From contig DASYHP010000005.1 in assembly GCA_035998495.1 (NCBI GenBank), positions 19,938 through 83,937 of the forward strand: a stretch of DNA of 64,000 bases, read 5' to 3'. Position numbers and translations under genes: made by a program. The stretch's first letter is position 1. Each line of letters opens with the position of its first letter. Shown piece by piece: positions 32,887 to 41,186 of the stretch. This stretch comes from Mesorhizobium_B sp035998495. GTDB lineage: Bacteria; Pseudomonadota; Alphaproteobacteria; Rhizobiales; Rhizobiaceae. The notes under the pieces are model-generated. The model made no database searches and had not been told where the DNA came from. It saw nothing but the letters and a program-made list of their open reading frames with translations.

Positions 32887-34392
32887 TCACGACGCTGGGC
32901 CGTAAAGCGCGACAGCGTCCCGCTTCAGCGCCGCGCGCGAGTCGTCGCGGAAATACATCATGTGCCCGCCAGGGTAGTTGGCGAGGCGGATGGGCTTTGC
33001 GCGTGCAAGCGGCGGCAACTGCTGCACTAGATAGCGTGACGCCATATAGGGCGTGACGAGATCGGCGGTGCCATGCACGATCAGCACGTCGAGCGAAGGA
33101 TTCAGCGCGCGGGCGTCCTGAAGGTCGTCGAGCACGCCGTTGAATTCCTGCCGCGCGCCATAGTCCCATTGCCGGCTCGCTTCGCGGTTGAGCAGGCGAT
33201 AACTCACACTGGTGCGGAAGTTGAGTTCGTTGCGCGCGTAATCCACGAAGGCCGAGGTCAGCACGGGAACACTTTGGTCGAGCACCGCGTCCGGGCCGAG
33301 CCGGGGGGATTGCGGCCATGCGTCGGGGCCGGCGATGGTGCCGTCATAGAGGCTCAGCACCTCACGCGAGTCCCGCGCGGTCTCCTTGGCGAAGACCTCG
33401 GCGGGAATCCGCGCGAAATGCTTCTCCACGAGCGGGAGCGGCAAACCCGTCAGTTGCGCCACCTCGCCGCTCGCCGCGCGGCCGCCTTCCTCAAGCCCGC
33501 CTGCCAGAGCGACGAGGTAGTCGGAAAGGGCGTAGCGCTCGGCTTGCGCCAGCCGCCGGTCGAACGCCGCGCCGGTTACGCCCTCGCGGCTCAGCTTGAC
33601 CGCGGCCATGGAGGGCAGGGTCAAAGCCCAGGTCAACGGCTGGAGGTCGTCGCCGCGCACGAAGTTGAGCTCGATGGCGGGCGACACGAGCACGATGCCG
33701 CGCGGGGCGATGCCCACATCCTCCTGCAAGGTCTTGGCGAGCAGCGCGGCGCGAAAGCCGCCATAGCTTTCGCCGACGAGGTAAAGGGGCGAGCGCGTGC
33801 GCTCTTCTCCTTGGAGAAAGAGCCGGATGAAGGCGCCCAGCGCCGAGGCGTCCTGGTTGACGCCCCAGAAATTGCGCTCCTCCTGGCCTGGCGCGACCCG
33901 GCTGTAGCCGGTGCCCCCGGGATCGACGAAGACGAGGTCGGTCATGCCGAGCCAGGTGTCGGGATTGTCTTCGAGCCGCTGCGGCGGGGGCAGGAACTCG
34001 CCGCCTTCGCCGGTTGCGAGCACGCGCGGCCCGAGCGCGCCCAGATGCAGATAGGCCGAAGCCGCGCCGGGCCCGCCGTTGAACACGAAGGTGACGGGGC
34101 GCTCGACCGGCCGGCGGCCCGGCTCGGGTTTCAGCTTGTAGAACGTATAGAAGATCTCCGCCGTGATCTCGCCCGCGCCGCCCAAGAGCGCCAGCGTGCC
34201 GGCTTTGGCCTCGTAGGCCAGCGTTTCGCCGCCAGGCAGCGCGATGGAATGCTGCGTGACGCTAGGCAGGGGCAGAAGCGACAGCACGCCGCCATGCGGC
34301 GCGGGACGCTGCTGCTCCTGCGCGCCGGCGGGCGCGCCGCTCGAAAGCAGGAGAACGGCGAGAAAAGAAGCGGCGGAAGTTCTGAAGCGCAT
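32887..34392 (-). CDS. Peptidase S10 family serine carboxypeptidase, secreted
   Basis: This 501-residue protein has a signal peptide (MRFRTSAASFLAVLLLSSGAPA, cleavage near AGA). The alpha/beta-hydrolase core carries the S10 oxyanion region FVFNGGPGAASAYLHLGALG, nucleophile Ser209 in YLVGESYGGFRA, Asp in VHGTADLVTPY and His in PGGHMMYFRD. The triad is complete. Serine carboxypeptidases are uncommon in bacteria but recur in rhizobia and relatives. The protein is probably periplasmic. It ends about 80 bases after the start of the Tim44-like gene. Confidence 0.9.
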   Translation of the reverse strand: MRFRTSAASFLAVLLLSSGAPAGAQEQQRPAPHGGVLSLLPLPSVTQHSIALPGGETLAYEAKAGTLALLGGAGEITAEIFYTFYKLKPEPGRRPVERPVTFVFNGGPGAASAYLHLGALGPRVLATGEGGEFLPPPQRLEDNPDTWLGMTDLVFVDPGGTGYSRVAPGQEERNFWGVNQDASALGAFIRLFLQGEERTRSPLYLVGESYGGFRAALLAKTLQEDVGIAPRGIVLVSPAIELNFVRGDDLQPLTWALTLPSMAAVKLSREGVTGAAFDRRLAQAERYALSDYLVALAGGLEEGGRAASGEVAQLTGLPLPLVEKHFARIPAEVFAKETARDSREVLSLYDGTIAGPDAWPQSPRLGPDAVLDQSVPVLTSAFVDYARNELNFRTSVSYRLLNREASRQWDYGARQEFNGVLDDLQDARALNPSLDVLIVHGTADLVTPYMASRYLVQQLPPLARAKPIRLANYPGGHMMYFRDDSRAALKRDAVALYGPAS

Positions 34393-34547
34393 GGCACCTT
34401 CGCAAGGAGGTCACATGTGCGCGAACCGGCCGGCAAACGGCCGATGCACACGTCATGCGATGCCTAGCATATGGCGCGGATGGCCCAAGTCACAGAGCCG
34501 TGCGGGCCGGAAGCGACATCCAGACGGAAAGTTGATCGGGCCTGGGA

Positions 34548-34622
<75 letters not shown>

Positions 34623-34681
34623 ATCCAAGGCCGCGCATACATCACGGAACGCCGGAAGCGTCAAGCCGGCGCCAACCGGGT

Positions 34682-35044
34682 TCAGGCCGCCTGCAGCATC
34701 TTCTCGACCTCGTTCACGAGGTCGCGCAGGTGGAAGGGCTTGGACAGGATCTTGGCGTCGCGCGGCGCCTTGGAGTCGGGGTTGAGCGCCACCGCCGCGA
34801 AGCCCGTGATGAACATCACCTTGAGGTCCGGATCGATCTCGGTGGCGCGCCGCGCCAGCTCGATGCCGTCCATCTCGGGCATCACGATGTCGGTCAGGAG
34901 CAGGGAGAACGGCTCCTCGCGCAAGCGCTCATAAGCGCTCGCGCCATTGTCGAAGTCGCTGACATGATAGCCCGCGCGCTCGAGCGCCTTGACCAGGAAG
35001 CGGCGCATGTCGTCGTCGTCTTCGGCGAGCAGGATGCGTGCCAT
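34682..35044 (-). CDS. cpdR: Response regulator CpdR
   Basis: This 120-residue single-domain receiver has acidic residues AEDDDD at 7-12, phosphoacceptor Asp52 in LLTDIVMPEMDGIEL, and Lys in LSKPFHLRDLVNE. It ends in a di-alanine (KMLQAA), as does Caulobacter CpdR, where the tail is needed for proteolysis. CpdR controls ClpXP substrate delivery in the alphaproteobacterial cell cycle downstream of the CckA-ChpT phosphorelay. The divergent N-formylglutamate amidohydrolase gene begins within 180 bases. Confidence 0.93.
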   Translation of the reverse strand: MARILLAEDDDDMRRFLVKALERAGYHVSDFDNGASAYERLREEPFSLLLTDIVMPEMDGIELARRATEIDPDLKVMFITGFAAVALNPDSKAPRDAKILSKPFHLRDLVNEVEKMLQAA

Positions 35045-35222
35045 GGACCCCGATCTTCCTCGTGATGGCCTTTGATGGCCTTGTCATGCGGGCTACGGCT
35101 TCGGCCGCAAGGCTGCAACCTATACCGGGAAAACCCGGCGGACATCAAGCATCCCAAGCTTGCGCGAACCCTTTGCCCAGAACGGTCCTGGGCGGGCCCG
35201 CTCTGGACAGACGGCGCGCCTG

Positions 35223-36158
35223 ATGGCACGATTCCTCCATGACGCATCGCAGCCGGACCGGACCCGCATTTTGAGCGCGGTCGAGGATTTCTCCTGCCAG
35301 CCGCCTTTCGAGCAAAGAGGCGAGCCGGGCATCGTTCCGTTCGTCTTAAGCTCGCCGCACAGCGGCCGCTTCTACCCCCAGCGCTTCCTGAGCATGTCGC
35401 GGCTCGACGCAGCCGCGATCCGGCGCTCCGAAGACGCCTTCGTGGACGAGCTGTTCGGGGGCGCGGTCCATCTCGGCGCGCCTTTGCTCGCCGCCCATTT
35501 CCCCCGCGCTTATCTCGATGTGAACCGCGAACCTTTCGAGCTCGACCCGCGCATGTTCGTGGAGACGCTGCCCGCGCACGCGAACATCCGCTCGGCGCGC
35601 GTGGCAGGGGGCTTGGGCACCATCCCGCGGCTCGTCGGGGAAGGGCTCGAAATCTACGGCGGGCGGCTGCCGCTCGGTGAGGCGCTCGCCCGCATCGAGC
35701 ATGTCTACAAGCCCTATCACGACGCGCTGAAGCGGCTCGTCACCCGCACCCATGCTCGTTTCGGCTTCGCCGTCCTGGTGGACTGCCACTCCATGCCCGC
35801 CAATGTGCGGGCGGGGGAAAGCGGGACGCGACCCGACTTCATCATCGGCGACCGCTTCGGCGCCTCGGCCTCATCCGACCTGTCGCACACGGCCATCCGC
35901 CTGTTGTGCTCAATGGGCTATTCGGTCGCTCACAACAAACCCTATGCCGGCGGCTTCATCACCGAGCATTACGGCCGGCCGGGACGCAACCTCCACGCTC
36001 TTCAGATCGAGGTGAACCGCGGCCTTTACATGAACGAGCGGACGTTCAGGAAATCGGCGGGCTTCGACGCGCTGGCCGACGACCTGACGCGCTTCCTGCG
36101 GGAGCTGATGTCCCTGCCTGACGACTGCTTCGCGTCGCTGCCGCTCGCGGCGGAGTAG
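35223..36158 (+). CDS. N-formylglutamate amidohydrolase family protein
   Basis: This 311-residue protein has LSSPHSGRFYPQRF (metal-binding histidine region) near the start, RAYLDVNREPFELDP, DCHSMPAN and HNKPYAGGFITEHYG, typical of the HutG/N-formylglutamate amidohydrolase superfamily. The ATG at 35223 (MARFLHDASQPDR) is preferred over an ATG 21 codons upstream. Its usual role is histidine degradation, but this lone gene next to cpdR, without hut neighbours, may act on another substrate. It faces away from cpdR. Confidence 0.88.
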   Translation: MARFLHDASQPDRTRILSAVEDFSCQPPFEQRGEPGIVPFVLSSPHSGRFYPQRFLSMSRLDAAAIRRSEDAFVDELFGGAVHLGAPLLAAHFPRAYLDVNREPFELDPRMFVETLPAHANIRSARVAGGLGTIPRLVGEGLEIYGGRLPLGEALARIEHVYKPYHDALKRLVTRTHARFGFAVLVDCHSMPANVRAGESGTRPDFIIGDRFGASASSDLSHTAIRLLCSMGYSVAHNKPYAGGFITEHYGRPGRNLHALQIEVNRGLYMNERTFRKSAGFDALADDLTRFLRELMSLPDDCFASLPLAAE

Positions 36159-36185
36159 GGGCGGCCCGCCGCCGCATGCCCGGGC

Positions 36186-36268
36186 AAAAAAAGACCGCGT
36201 CGTTTGCACGACACGGTCAAGTCTAGGGAGGAAACGCCCAAGGAGGGCATGAACGGCAGAACCGTTCA
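36186..36268 (-). ncRNA. mmgR: suhB/MmgR (alpha-r8) family small RNA
   Basis: Read on the minus strand, a strong promoter (36275-36302) precedes an RNA of about 83 nt. It has three parts: a 5' hairpin ATGAACGG-ttctg-CCGTTCAT, a single-stranded stretch with two CCTCC anti-Shine-Dalgarno-like motifs, and a terminator stem GACCGTGTCGT/ACGACGCGGTC followed by seven Ts. Its position, divergent from and adjacent to a suhB-type phosphatase gene, and this layout match the Rfam suhB motif, the same RNA as Sinorhizobium MmgR, which is linked to polyhydroxybutyrate control. Ends are estimated. Confidence 0.82.
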
Positions 36269-36274
36269 TAGGCA

Positions 36275-36302
36275 AGTCTATTGTGCGATGCACAAATGTC
36301 AA
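36275..36302 (-). promoter_or_regulatory. Promoter of suhB/MmgR sRNA with palindromic operator
   Basis: On the minus strand, TTGACA (36302-36297) and TAGACT (36280-36275) are separated by 16 bases. A perfect palindrome, TTGTGC-GAT-GCACAA, fills most of the spacer (about 36281-36295). Such a site between -35 and -10 is expected to be repressed by a dimeric regulator. A PhaR/AniA-like or nutrient regulator is plausible because the family is linked to polyhydroxybutyrate control. Confidence 0.75.
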
Positions 36303-36343
36303 GCCGGTGGAACTAAATTAGCATGACGAATTCGGGGGAAAAC

Positions 36344-37117
36344 ATGCCGGCTGACGCCGAACTGATGCGGCGGCTGGCGGCGGCGGCGGCGGCCGAAACG
36401 CTGCCGCGCTTCCGGCAAAACGCCGCGATCACCAACAAGGAAACGTCCAGCTTCGATCCCGTCACCGAGGCCGACCGGGAAGCGGAGCGGGTCATCCGCG
36501 CGCTGCTCCGGGCGCGTTTTCCCGATCACGGCATCCTCGGGGAGGAATGGGGCGGCGAGAACCTCGAAAGCCGCCATGTCTGGGTGATCGACCCGATCGA
36601 CGGCACGCGGGCCTTCATCTCGGGCCTGCCGCTTTGGGGCACGCTGATCGGGCTCTTGGAGGAGGGCAAGGCCGTCGCGGGGCTGATGGCGCAGCCCTTC
36701 ACGGGCGAGCTGTTCTTCGCTGTCGGGGGAGAGGCCTTCTACGAGGGGCCGGGCGGGCCGAACGCCTTGCGGACGCGGCGGACGACGCGGCTCGCCGAGG
36801 CCACGCTCTGCACGACCTCGCCCGCGCTCTACGGCGCGTCGCGCGCCACCTATGACCGGCTCGAACGCGCCGTGCGGATGGCCCGCTACGGCACCGATTG
36901 CTACGCCTTCGCCATGCTGGCCGCGGGCCATGTGGACCTCGTGGCGGAGGCGGGGCTCCAGCCTTATGACATCGTGGCGCTGATCCCGCTCGTCGAGGCG
37001 GCCGGCGGCGTGGTCACGGACTGGGCGGGCGGCCCGGCCGAGAAGGGCGGCATGATCCTTGCGGCCGCCACGCCCGAGCTGCACGCGGCGGCTCTGGCCC
37101 TGCTGGCGGAGGGTTGA
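36344..37117 (+). CDS. Inositol-monophosphatase family phosphatase (histidinol-phosphatase-like)
   Basis: This protein of about 257 residues has the metal-binding motifs DPVTEADREAE, GEEWGG, WVIDPIDGTRAFI and the C-terminal GLQPYDIVALIPLVEAAGG (WD-type motif variant with YD). The family includes SuhB, CysQ and HisN-type histidinol phosphatases; I cannot separate these. GGGGGAAAAC before the ATG at 36344 fixes the start over one at 36323. Its upstream region overlaps the promoter of the divergent suhB/MmgR sRNA, as in related genomes. Confidence 0.88.
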   Translation: MPADAELMRRLAAAAAAETLPRFRQNAAITNKETSSFDPVTEADREAERVIRALLRARFPDHGILGEEWGGENLESRHVWVIDPIDGTRAFISGLPLWGTLIGLLEEGKAVAGLMAQPFTGELFFAVGGEAFYEGPGGPNALRTRRTTRLAEATLCTTSPALYGASRATYDRLERAVRMARYGTDCYAFAMLAAGHVDLVAEAGLQPYDIVALIPLVEAAGGVVTDWAGGPAEKGGMILAAATPELHAAALALLAEG

Positions 37118-37129
37118 ACGAGCAGGAGG

Positions 37130-38086
37130 TCAGATGCCCGTGTCGCTGCCCGGCACGAAGGCGTCGAAGGCGGCCAGCGCCGCCTCGCGGAACCGATCGG
37201 CTTCCTGCAGGATCTCATGGCGCGCGCGGTCAATCGTCACCAGCGCGCCGGAGGGCAGCCGCGAGGCGTAGTCCTCGATGGCGGGCGTGGACACCACGCG
37301 GTCGCGGCCGGCCGCGATGAAGAGGGTGGGGATGCGCATCTGCGCCATGAAGCCGGGCTCCGACACCGTCCGGATCGCGCGGCAGGCCGCGCGCACCCAG
37401 GCTGCCGTCGGCCCGCCCAGCGACAGCTTCGGAAACGTCTCCAGAAGCGTCCTGTTGCGGTGAAAGCGGTCGGGATCGCTGGTGAGGGGGTTGTCCTCGA
37501 AGTCCATCCGGTGCGGCCGCTTCGGCCCGCCGCCAAAATAGACCCGGCCCAGCCCAGCCAGGGTGAGGGCCGTGGCCGCACGGTGGATATTAGCCTGCCG
37601 GAGCGGGTAGCCGACCAGCCCCAAGAGGGGTGCGGTCAACACCATGCGGCGCACGCGGTTCAGCAGGCGGGGCGCGGCCAGAAGCGCCACCAGTCCTCCG
37701 GTGGAATGGCCGAGCAGGTAGAAGGGCGCGCGGCAGTCGGGCAGCACCACCTCCTCGAACAGCAGCTCGAGATCGGAGACGTATTGGTCGAAGCTTCTGA
37801 CGAAGCCGCGGTCGGGATCGCGCAGCAGACGATCCGACCCGCCCTGGCCGCGCCAGTCGAGCGCCGCGACAGTGAAGCCGCGGGCCGACAGGTCGCGAAC
37901 GGTCTCGAAATATTTCTCGATCGTCTCGTTGCGGCCGGAAAGCAGGATCACCGTGCCCTTGAGCGGCCGCCCCGTGGCGGGAAAAGTCGCATAACGGACC
38001 TGCCGGCCTGGACGCTGGCCGAGCTTTCCCGCCTTCGCGCCGGCAGGCATGGGATTGTCGGGCGTGACGTGGAGCAGATCGCTCAT
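37130..38086 (-). CDS. Alpha/beta hydrolase, lysophospholipase/monoacylglycerol-lipase type
   Basis: This 318-residue cytosolic-looking protein has oxyanion-region GTVILLSGRNETIEKYFE, DWRGQGGSDRLL, nucleophile elbow LLGHSTGGLVAL and the catalytic Asp/His candidates FIAAGRDRVV and IDRARHEIL. This matches the PldB/serine aminopeptidase S33 branch. It has no signal peptide. It ends tail-to-tail with the phosphatase, 12 bases apart. Substrate is unknown, probably lysophospholipids. Confidence 0.87.
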   Translation of the reverse strand: MSDLLHVTPDNPMPAGAKAGKLGQRPGRQVRYATFPATGRPLKGTVILLSGRNETIEKYFETVRDLSARGFTVAALDWRGQGGSDRLLRDPDRGFVRSFDQYVSDLELLFEEVVLPDCRAPFYLLGHSTGGLVALLAAPRLLNRVRRMVLTAPLLGLVGYPLRQANIHRAATALTLAGLGRVYFGGGPKRPHRMDFEDNPLTSDPDRFHRNRTLLETFPKLSLGGPTAAWVRAACRAIRTVSEPGFMAQMRIPTLFIAAGRDRVVSTPAIEDYASRLPSGALVTIDRARHEILQEADRFREAALAAFDAFVPGSDTGI

Positions 38087-38181
38087 GGTTTATGGGGGGA
38101 GGTGAGGTCTCGAAGGCGGGCAGGCCCACTGCATAGAGCGCGGGCCGGAAAAGGGGAAGCCGCCCGAAGAAATGGTTGGGA

Positions 38182-38330
38182 CCGGGAGACCCTGGGGCTG
38201 CCCAGGGCTCCCGGCCCCCGTCGATCCGGATGGAAGGGACGTTACATCCGGCTCGGCCTCTTCGCGAATCGCCGCCCGCTTCTTTGGAAAGCGGGCCGGC
38301 GGCGCGATTATTCCGTCGCTGGCAAGCGAT
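38182..38330 (+). other. Gene-free stretch with clustered stable hairpins (candidate structured RNA)
   Basis: Between the lipase and hsp20 (38087-38458) there is no convincing gene. The stretch contains CCGGGAG-a-CCCTGGG-gctg-CCCAGGGCTCCCGG at 38182-38214, GGATG/CATCC at 38228-38250, a GC-rich stem at about 38270-38305 (CGCCGC, CCGCTT / AAAGCGGG, CCGGCGGCG) and TCGCT-ggca-AGCGA near 38313-38326. No poly-T tail or ribosome site follows. It might be an RNA gene, a leader of the lipase on the other strand, or merely high-GC folding. Confidence 0.35.
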
Positions 38331-38458
38331 CGCGCCGGGACACCCAACGCGCCACAGCCGATCTCGGACGGGCTTTTAGGACCAGCGGGCTGAACGGGCT
38401 GTGAGATTGCGGTTCATCCGCCGTTCATGTTCGGTCGAAACGCGCCTCCAGCAGGGGC

Positions 38459-38486
38459 CTTGAACCCCAAGACAGCCATTCCCATT
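38459..38486 (+). promoter_or_regulatory. RpoH (heat-shock sigma factor)-like promoter of hsp20
   Basis: CTTGAA at 38459-38464 and CCCATT at 38481-38486, separated by 16 bases, resemble the sigma-32 elements (CTTGAA and CCCAT-type). Transcription would begin about 38494, giving a leader of about 100 nt that holds the ROSE-like thermosensor. Heat-shock control is therefore dual. Confidence 0.65.
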
Positions 38487-38493
38487 TTTTTGT

Positions 38494-38596
38494 CGCGGTC
38501 GCCGGGTTCGGGACCGTGGGCTTTCGAGTGAGACGCCGAATGCGGGTTTCCCAAGAAAGCCGAACGCAAACCTGTTGCTCAATGGAGAACATGACC
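38494..38596 (+). promoter_or_regulatory. ROSE-type RNA thermometer before hsp20
   Basis: The leader ends GTTGCTC-aat-GGAGAAC and the SD GGAG is locked in a stem. GTT[G]CTC pairs with GAGAAC leaving one bulged G. The TTGCT signature opposite the Shine-Dalgarno, with a bulged G, is the hallmark of rhizobial ROSE elements controlling small heat-shock genes. Further stems upstream (GCGGGTTTCCC region) fit the multi-hairpin ROSE fold. Translation would rise at heat-shock temperature as the terminal hairpin melts. Confidence 0.78.
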
Positions 38597-39067
38597 ATGC
38601 GTCACGTTGATTTCTCGCCTCTCTACCGCTCCACCGTCGGTTTCGACCGGCTTTTCACCATGCTGGACAGCCTCGGCCAGGTGGACAGCGGCCAGACGAC
38701 CTATCCGCCCTACAACATCGAGCGCACCGGCCCCGACGCCTATCGCATCTCCATGGCGGTCGCCGGCTTCTCGGACGAGGACATCTCGATCGAGGCCCAT
38801 CGCAACGTCCTGACGGTGAAGGGCGAGCGCAAGGAGGAGCAGAACGAGGAGGGCGCCGAGGTGCTCTATCGCGGCATCGCGGCCCGCGCGTTCGAGCGCC
38901 GCTTCCAGTTGGCCGACCATGTCGAGGTGGCGGGCGCCAACCTCAAGAACGGCCTGCTCTTCGTCGACCTGAAGCGCAACATCCCCGAGGAGATGAAGCC
39001 GCGCAAGATCGCGATCAACTCGGCCAACGGGAACGAGGCGAAGCAGATCGAGGCGAAGGCCGCCTAA
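38597..39067 (+). CDS. Small heat-shock protein Hsp20/IbpA family
   Basis: This 156-residue chaperone contains an alpha-crystallin domain at about residues 34-130 (YPPYNIERTGPDAYRISMAV, LTVKGERK, FVDLKRNIPEEM). The N-terminus MRHVDFSPLYRSTVGFDRLF is the class A rhizobial IbpA type. The ATG at 38597 lies 9 bases after GGAG, while ATGs at 38591 and 38582 are too close to or before the SD and are rejected. A ROSE element and RpoH-type promoter precede it, and a strong terminator follows. Confidence 0.93.
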   Translation: MRHVDFSPLYRSTVGFDRLFTMLDSLGQVDSGQTTYPPYNIERTGPDAYRISMAVAGFSDEDISIEAHRNVLTVKGERKEEQNEEGAEVLYRGIAARAFERRFQLADHVEVAGANLKNGLLFVDLKRNIPEEMKPRKIAINSANGNEAKQIEAKAA

Positions 39068-39096
39068 CCGGCGCTACGTTTCGGTTTGACAGACAG

Positions 39097-39124
39097 GGCG
39101 GCGTCTTCGGACGCCGCCTTTTTT
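39097..39124 (+). terminator. Intrinsic terminator after hsp20
   Basis: A perfect nine-base stem GGCGGCGTC/GACGCCGCC with loop TTCG is followed by six Ts. It ends hsp20 and keeps read-through away from the convergent membrane-protein gene. Confidence 0.93.
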
Positions 39125-39139
39125 GTTGCCGAAAGCCTG

Positions 39140-41185
39140 CTACCGTCCCTCGCGGTACCAAGTGCTCCCCAGCGCCAGCAGCAGCACGCCCAACCCTAAG
39201 AAGCCGGCGAAGAGCGGCACGCGGTTGACGGATTTCAGCACGCTATCATCCGTGCGCCGGAATCCCATCCAATCGCGGCCATCGGCCGGCGCGCCGGCCC
39301 GCATGCCGAGCGCGCGCGGCACGCCGTCCTCGCTCAAGCGGCGCACGCCGCCGCCGCTCGCCTCGGCGGGCGCGCGCAGGATCTCGGTGGTGGAGGTCGC
39401 GTCCTGGAACTCGGGCGCGTTCACCGGGCCGACATGGGCGAGGGTGAAGAGATCGCCGTTGCCGATCTGGTAGAGTCCGATCTCGGGCGTGTCGAGCTCG
39501 GCGGTGAACCGGCCCGGACCTTCGGCGGCGAGGGGCGCGTCGATCACCTGGCCGGACGGCGTGATGATGCGCGCCGGCCCTGCCTCGTCCTGCATGGTCT
39601 GCCGCTGGATGCGGAGCTTCATGCCCTCGCTGTCGGCGGTCAGGCGCTCCTCCTCGAGCTCCGGCTCCTTCATCAGCCAGTGCGCCATCTGCCGATAGAG
39701 CTGCACATGCGGCCCGCCGCCCTCGAAGCCCCGCGCCCACAGCCAGCCCTGATCGGACAGGAGCATGCCCACGCGGCCCTCGCCGCGGCGGCCCAAGACG
39801 AGCAGCGGCAGGTCGTTCGGCCCCTTCATCACCACCTCGCCCTCCGGTTCGCCGATGCCGACGGCGCGGAACCAGCGGCTCCAGCGAGGCGGCTCAGCGC
39901 CGCCGCCCTCCAGGCCGCGGGTGACGGGATGGCGCTTGCCGGTGTCGGTCAGGCGCGGGAAGAAAGCCTCTTCCACGACCTCGCCCGTGGGCAGGCCGGG
40001 CAGGGCGGGTGCCAGCGGCGTGCGCGAGATCGACTGGTCGCCGGCATATTCCGGCCCCGCCGCGATCAAAAGCGCGCCGCCCTTCTCCACATATTCGGCG
40101 ATGTAGTCGTAGTAGAGGATCGGCAGCACGTCGCGGTGCTGGTAGCGGTCGAAGATGATCAAGTCGAAATCATCGATCTTCTCCACGAACAGCTCGCGGG
40201 TGGGAAAGGCGATCAGCGACAGCTCGTCGATGGGCGTGCCGTCCTGCTTTTCCGGCGGGCGCAGGATGGTGAAGTGAACGAGGTCCACGGAGGCGTCCGA
40301 CTTCAAGAGGTTGCGCCAGGTGCGCTCGCCCGCATGCGGCTCGCCCGAGACGAGCAGCACGCGCAGGTTCTCGCGGATGCCGTCGATCACGGCCACAGCG
40401 CGGTTGTTCACGTCGGTCAGCTCGCCTTCCTCGGCGGGCACGGCGAGCTCGACGATCGTGCGGCCGGCATTCGGCACGGTAATCTCCAGCGGCGTCTCGA
40501 CGCCGATGGTGGCGTTCTCCACTGCCACCTGCTCGCCGTTGACGAACACGCGGACTTGGACGCTGCCGCTCTCGCCCTCGGCTCCCAGCACGCGAAAACT
40601 CATGCCGAGCGGTTTTCCCACAATGCCGAAGCGGGGCGCCTGCTCGAAGCGGATGCGGCGGTCGCGCTCACCTTCCTCGCCTGTGACCAGTGCATGGAGC
40701 GGCGCGCCGAGCGCCGTCTCCTGCGGCACGTCATGCACTTGGCCGTCGGTGATGAACACGGCTCCGCCCACGCGCGAGGGCGGCACGTCGGCCAAAGCGC
40801 GGTCGAGCGCACCGAAGAGGCGGGTTTCAGTGCGCTCATCCGAGGCACCGGCTTCCACGACGCGCAGATCAAAGCCGTCGAGCGGGCCGAAGCTCGCCTG
40901 TAGCGCGGCCAAGGCTTCGTCGGTCTGGGCGCGGCGCGTGGCGATGTCCTGGCTTTGACTGCGGTCCACCACCACGGCCACCACGCTGCTGAGCCCTTCG
41001 CGCTCCTCGTCGAGCAGCACGGGGTTGAGAAGCGCTAAGGCGAGGGCCGCGAGCGCCGCCGCGCGCAGCCACGCGCCGCGGACGCGGAGGAAAAGGCCGG
41101 CCAACGCGATGGTGGCGGCCACTGCCACGACGGCCGCCAGGACGGGCCAGGAGAAGAAGGGCTCGAAGGCGAGGGACCAGTTCAT
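39140..41185 (-). CDS. Membrane protein with VWA/GATase-like domain, Bat-type operon
   Basis: This 681-residue protein has two N-terminal membrane helices (FFSWPVLAAVVAVAATIALA, WLRAAALAALALALLNPVLL). A von Willebrand-like acidic strand follows (VVAVVVDRSQSQDI), then a large extracytoplasmic region with DDFDLIIFDRYQHRDVLPIL and a C-terminal helix (LFAGFLGLGVLLLALG). The start at 41185 is two bases before the stop of the BatA-like gene. It belongs to a MoxR-DUF58-BatA operon. A VWA and glutamine-amidotransferase-like fold is inferred, and the role is unknown; such operons are linked to cell-envelope or stress functions. Confidence 0.75.
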   Translation of the reverse strand: MNWSLAFEPFFSWPVLAAVVAVAATIALAGLFLRVRGAWLRAAALAALALALLNPVLLDEEREGLSSVVAVVVDRSQSQDIATRRAQTDEALAALQASFGPLDGFDLRVVEAGASDERTETRLFGALDRALADVPPSRVGGAVFITDGQVHDVPQETALGAPLHALVTGEEGERDRRIRFEQAPRFGIVGKPLGMSFRVLGAEGESGSVQVRVFVNGEQVAVENATIGVETPLEITVPNAGRTIVELAVPAEEGELTDVNNRAVAVIDGIRENLRVLLVSGEPHAGERTWRNLLKSDASVDLVHFTILRPPEKQDGTPIDELSLIAFPTRELFVEKIDDFDLIIFDRYQHRDVLPILYYDYIAEYVEKGGALLIAAGPEYAGDQSISRTPLAPALPGLPTGEVVEEAFFPRLTDTGKRHPVTRGLEGGGAEPPRWSRWFRAVGIGEPEGEVVMKGPNDLPLLVLGRRGEGRVGMLLSDQGWLWARGFEGGGPHVQLYRQMAHWLMKEPELEEERLTADSEGMKLRIQRQTMQDEAGPARIITPSGQVIDAPLAAEGPGRFTAELDTPEIGLYQIGNGDLFTLAHVGPVNAPEFQDATSTTEILRAPAEASGGGVRRLSEDGVPRALGMRAGAPADGRDWMGFRRTDDSVLKSVNRVPLFAGFLGLGVLLLALGSTWYREGR

Positions 41186-41186
41186 C

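Noticed and set aside
33073..34467. 464-aa plus-strand ORF opposite the S10 peptidase
   Set aside because: It is antisense to a gene with a complete catalytic triad and signal peptide.
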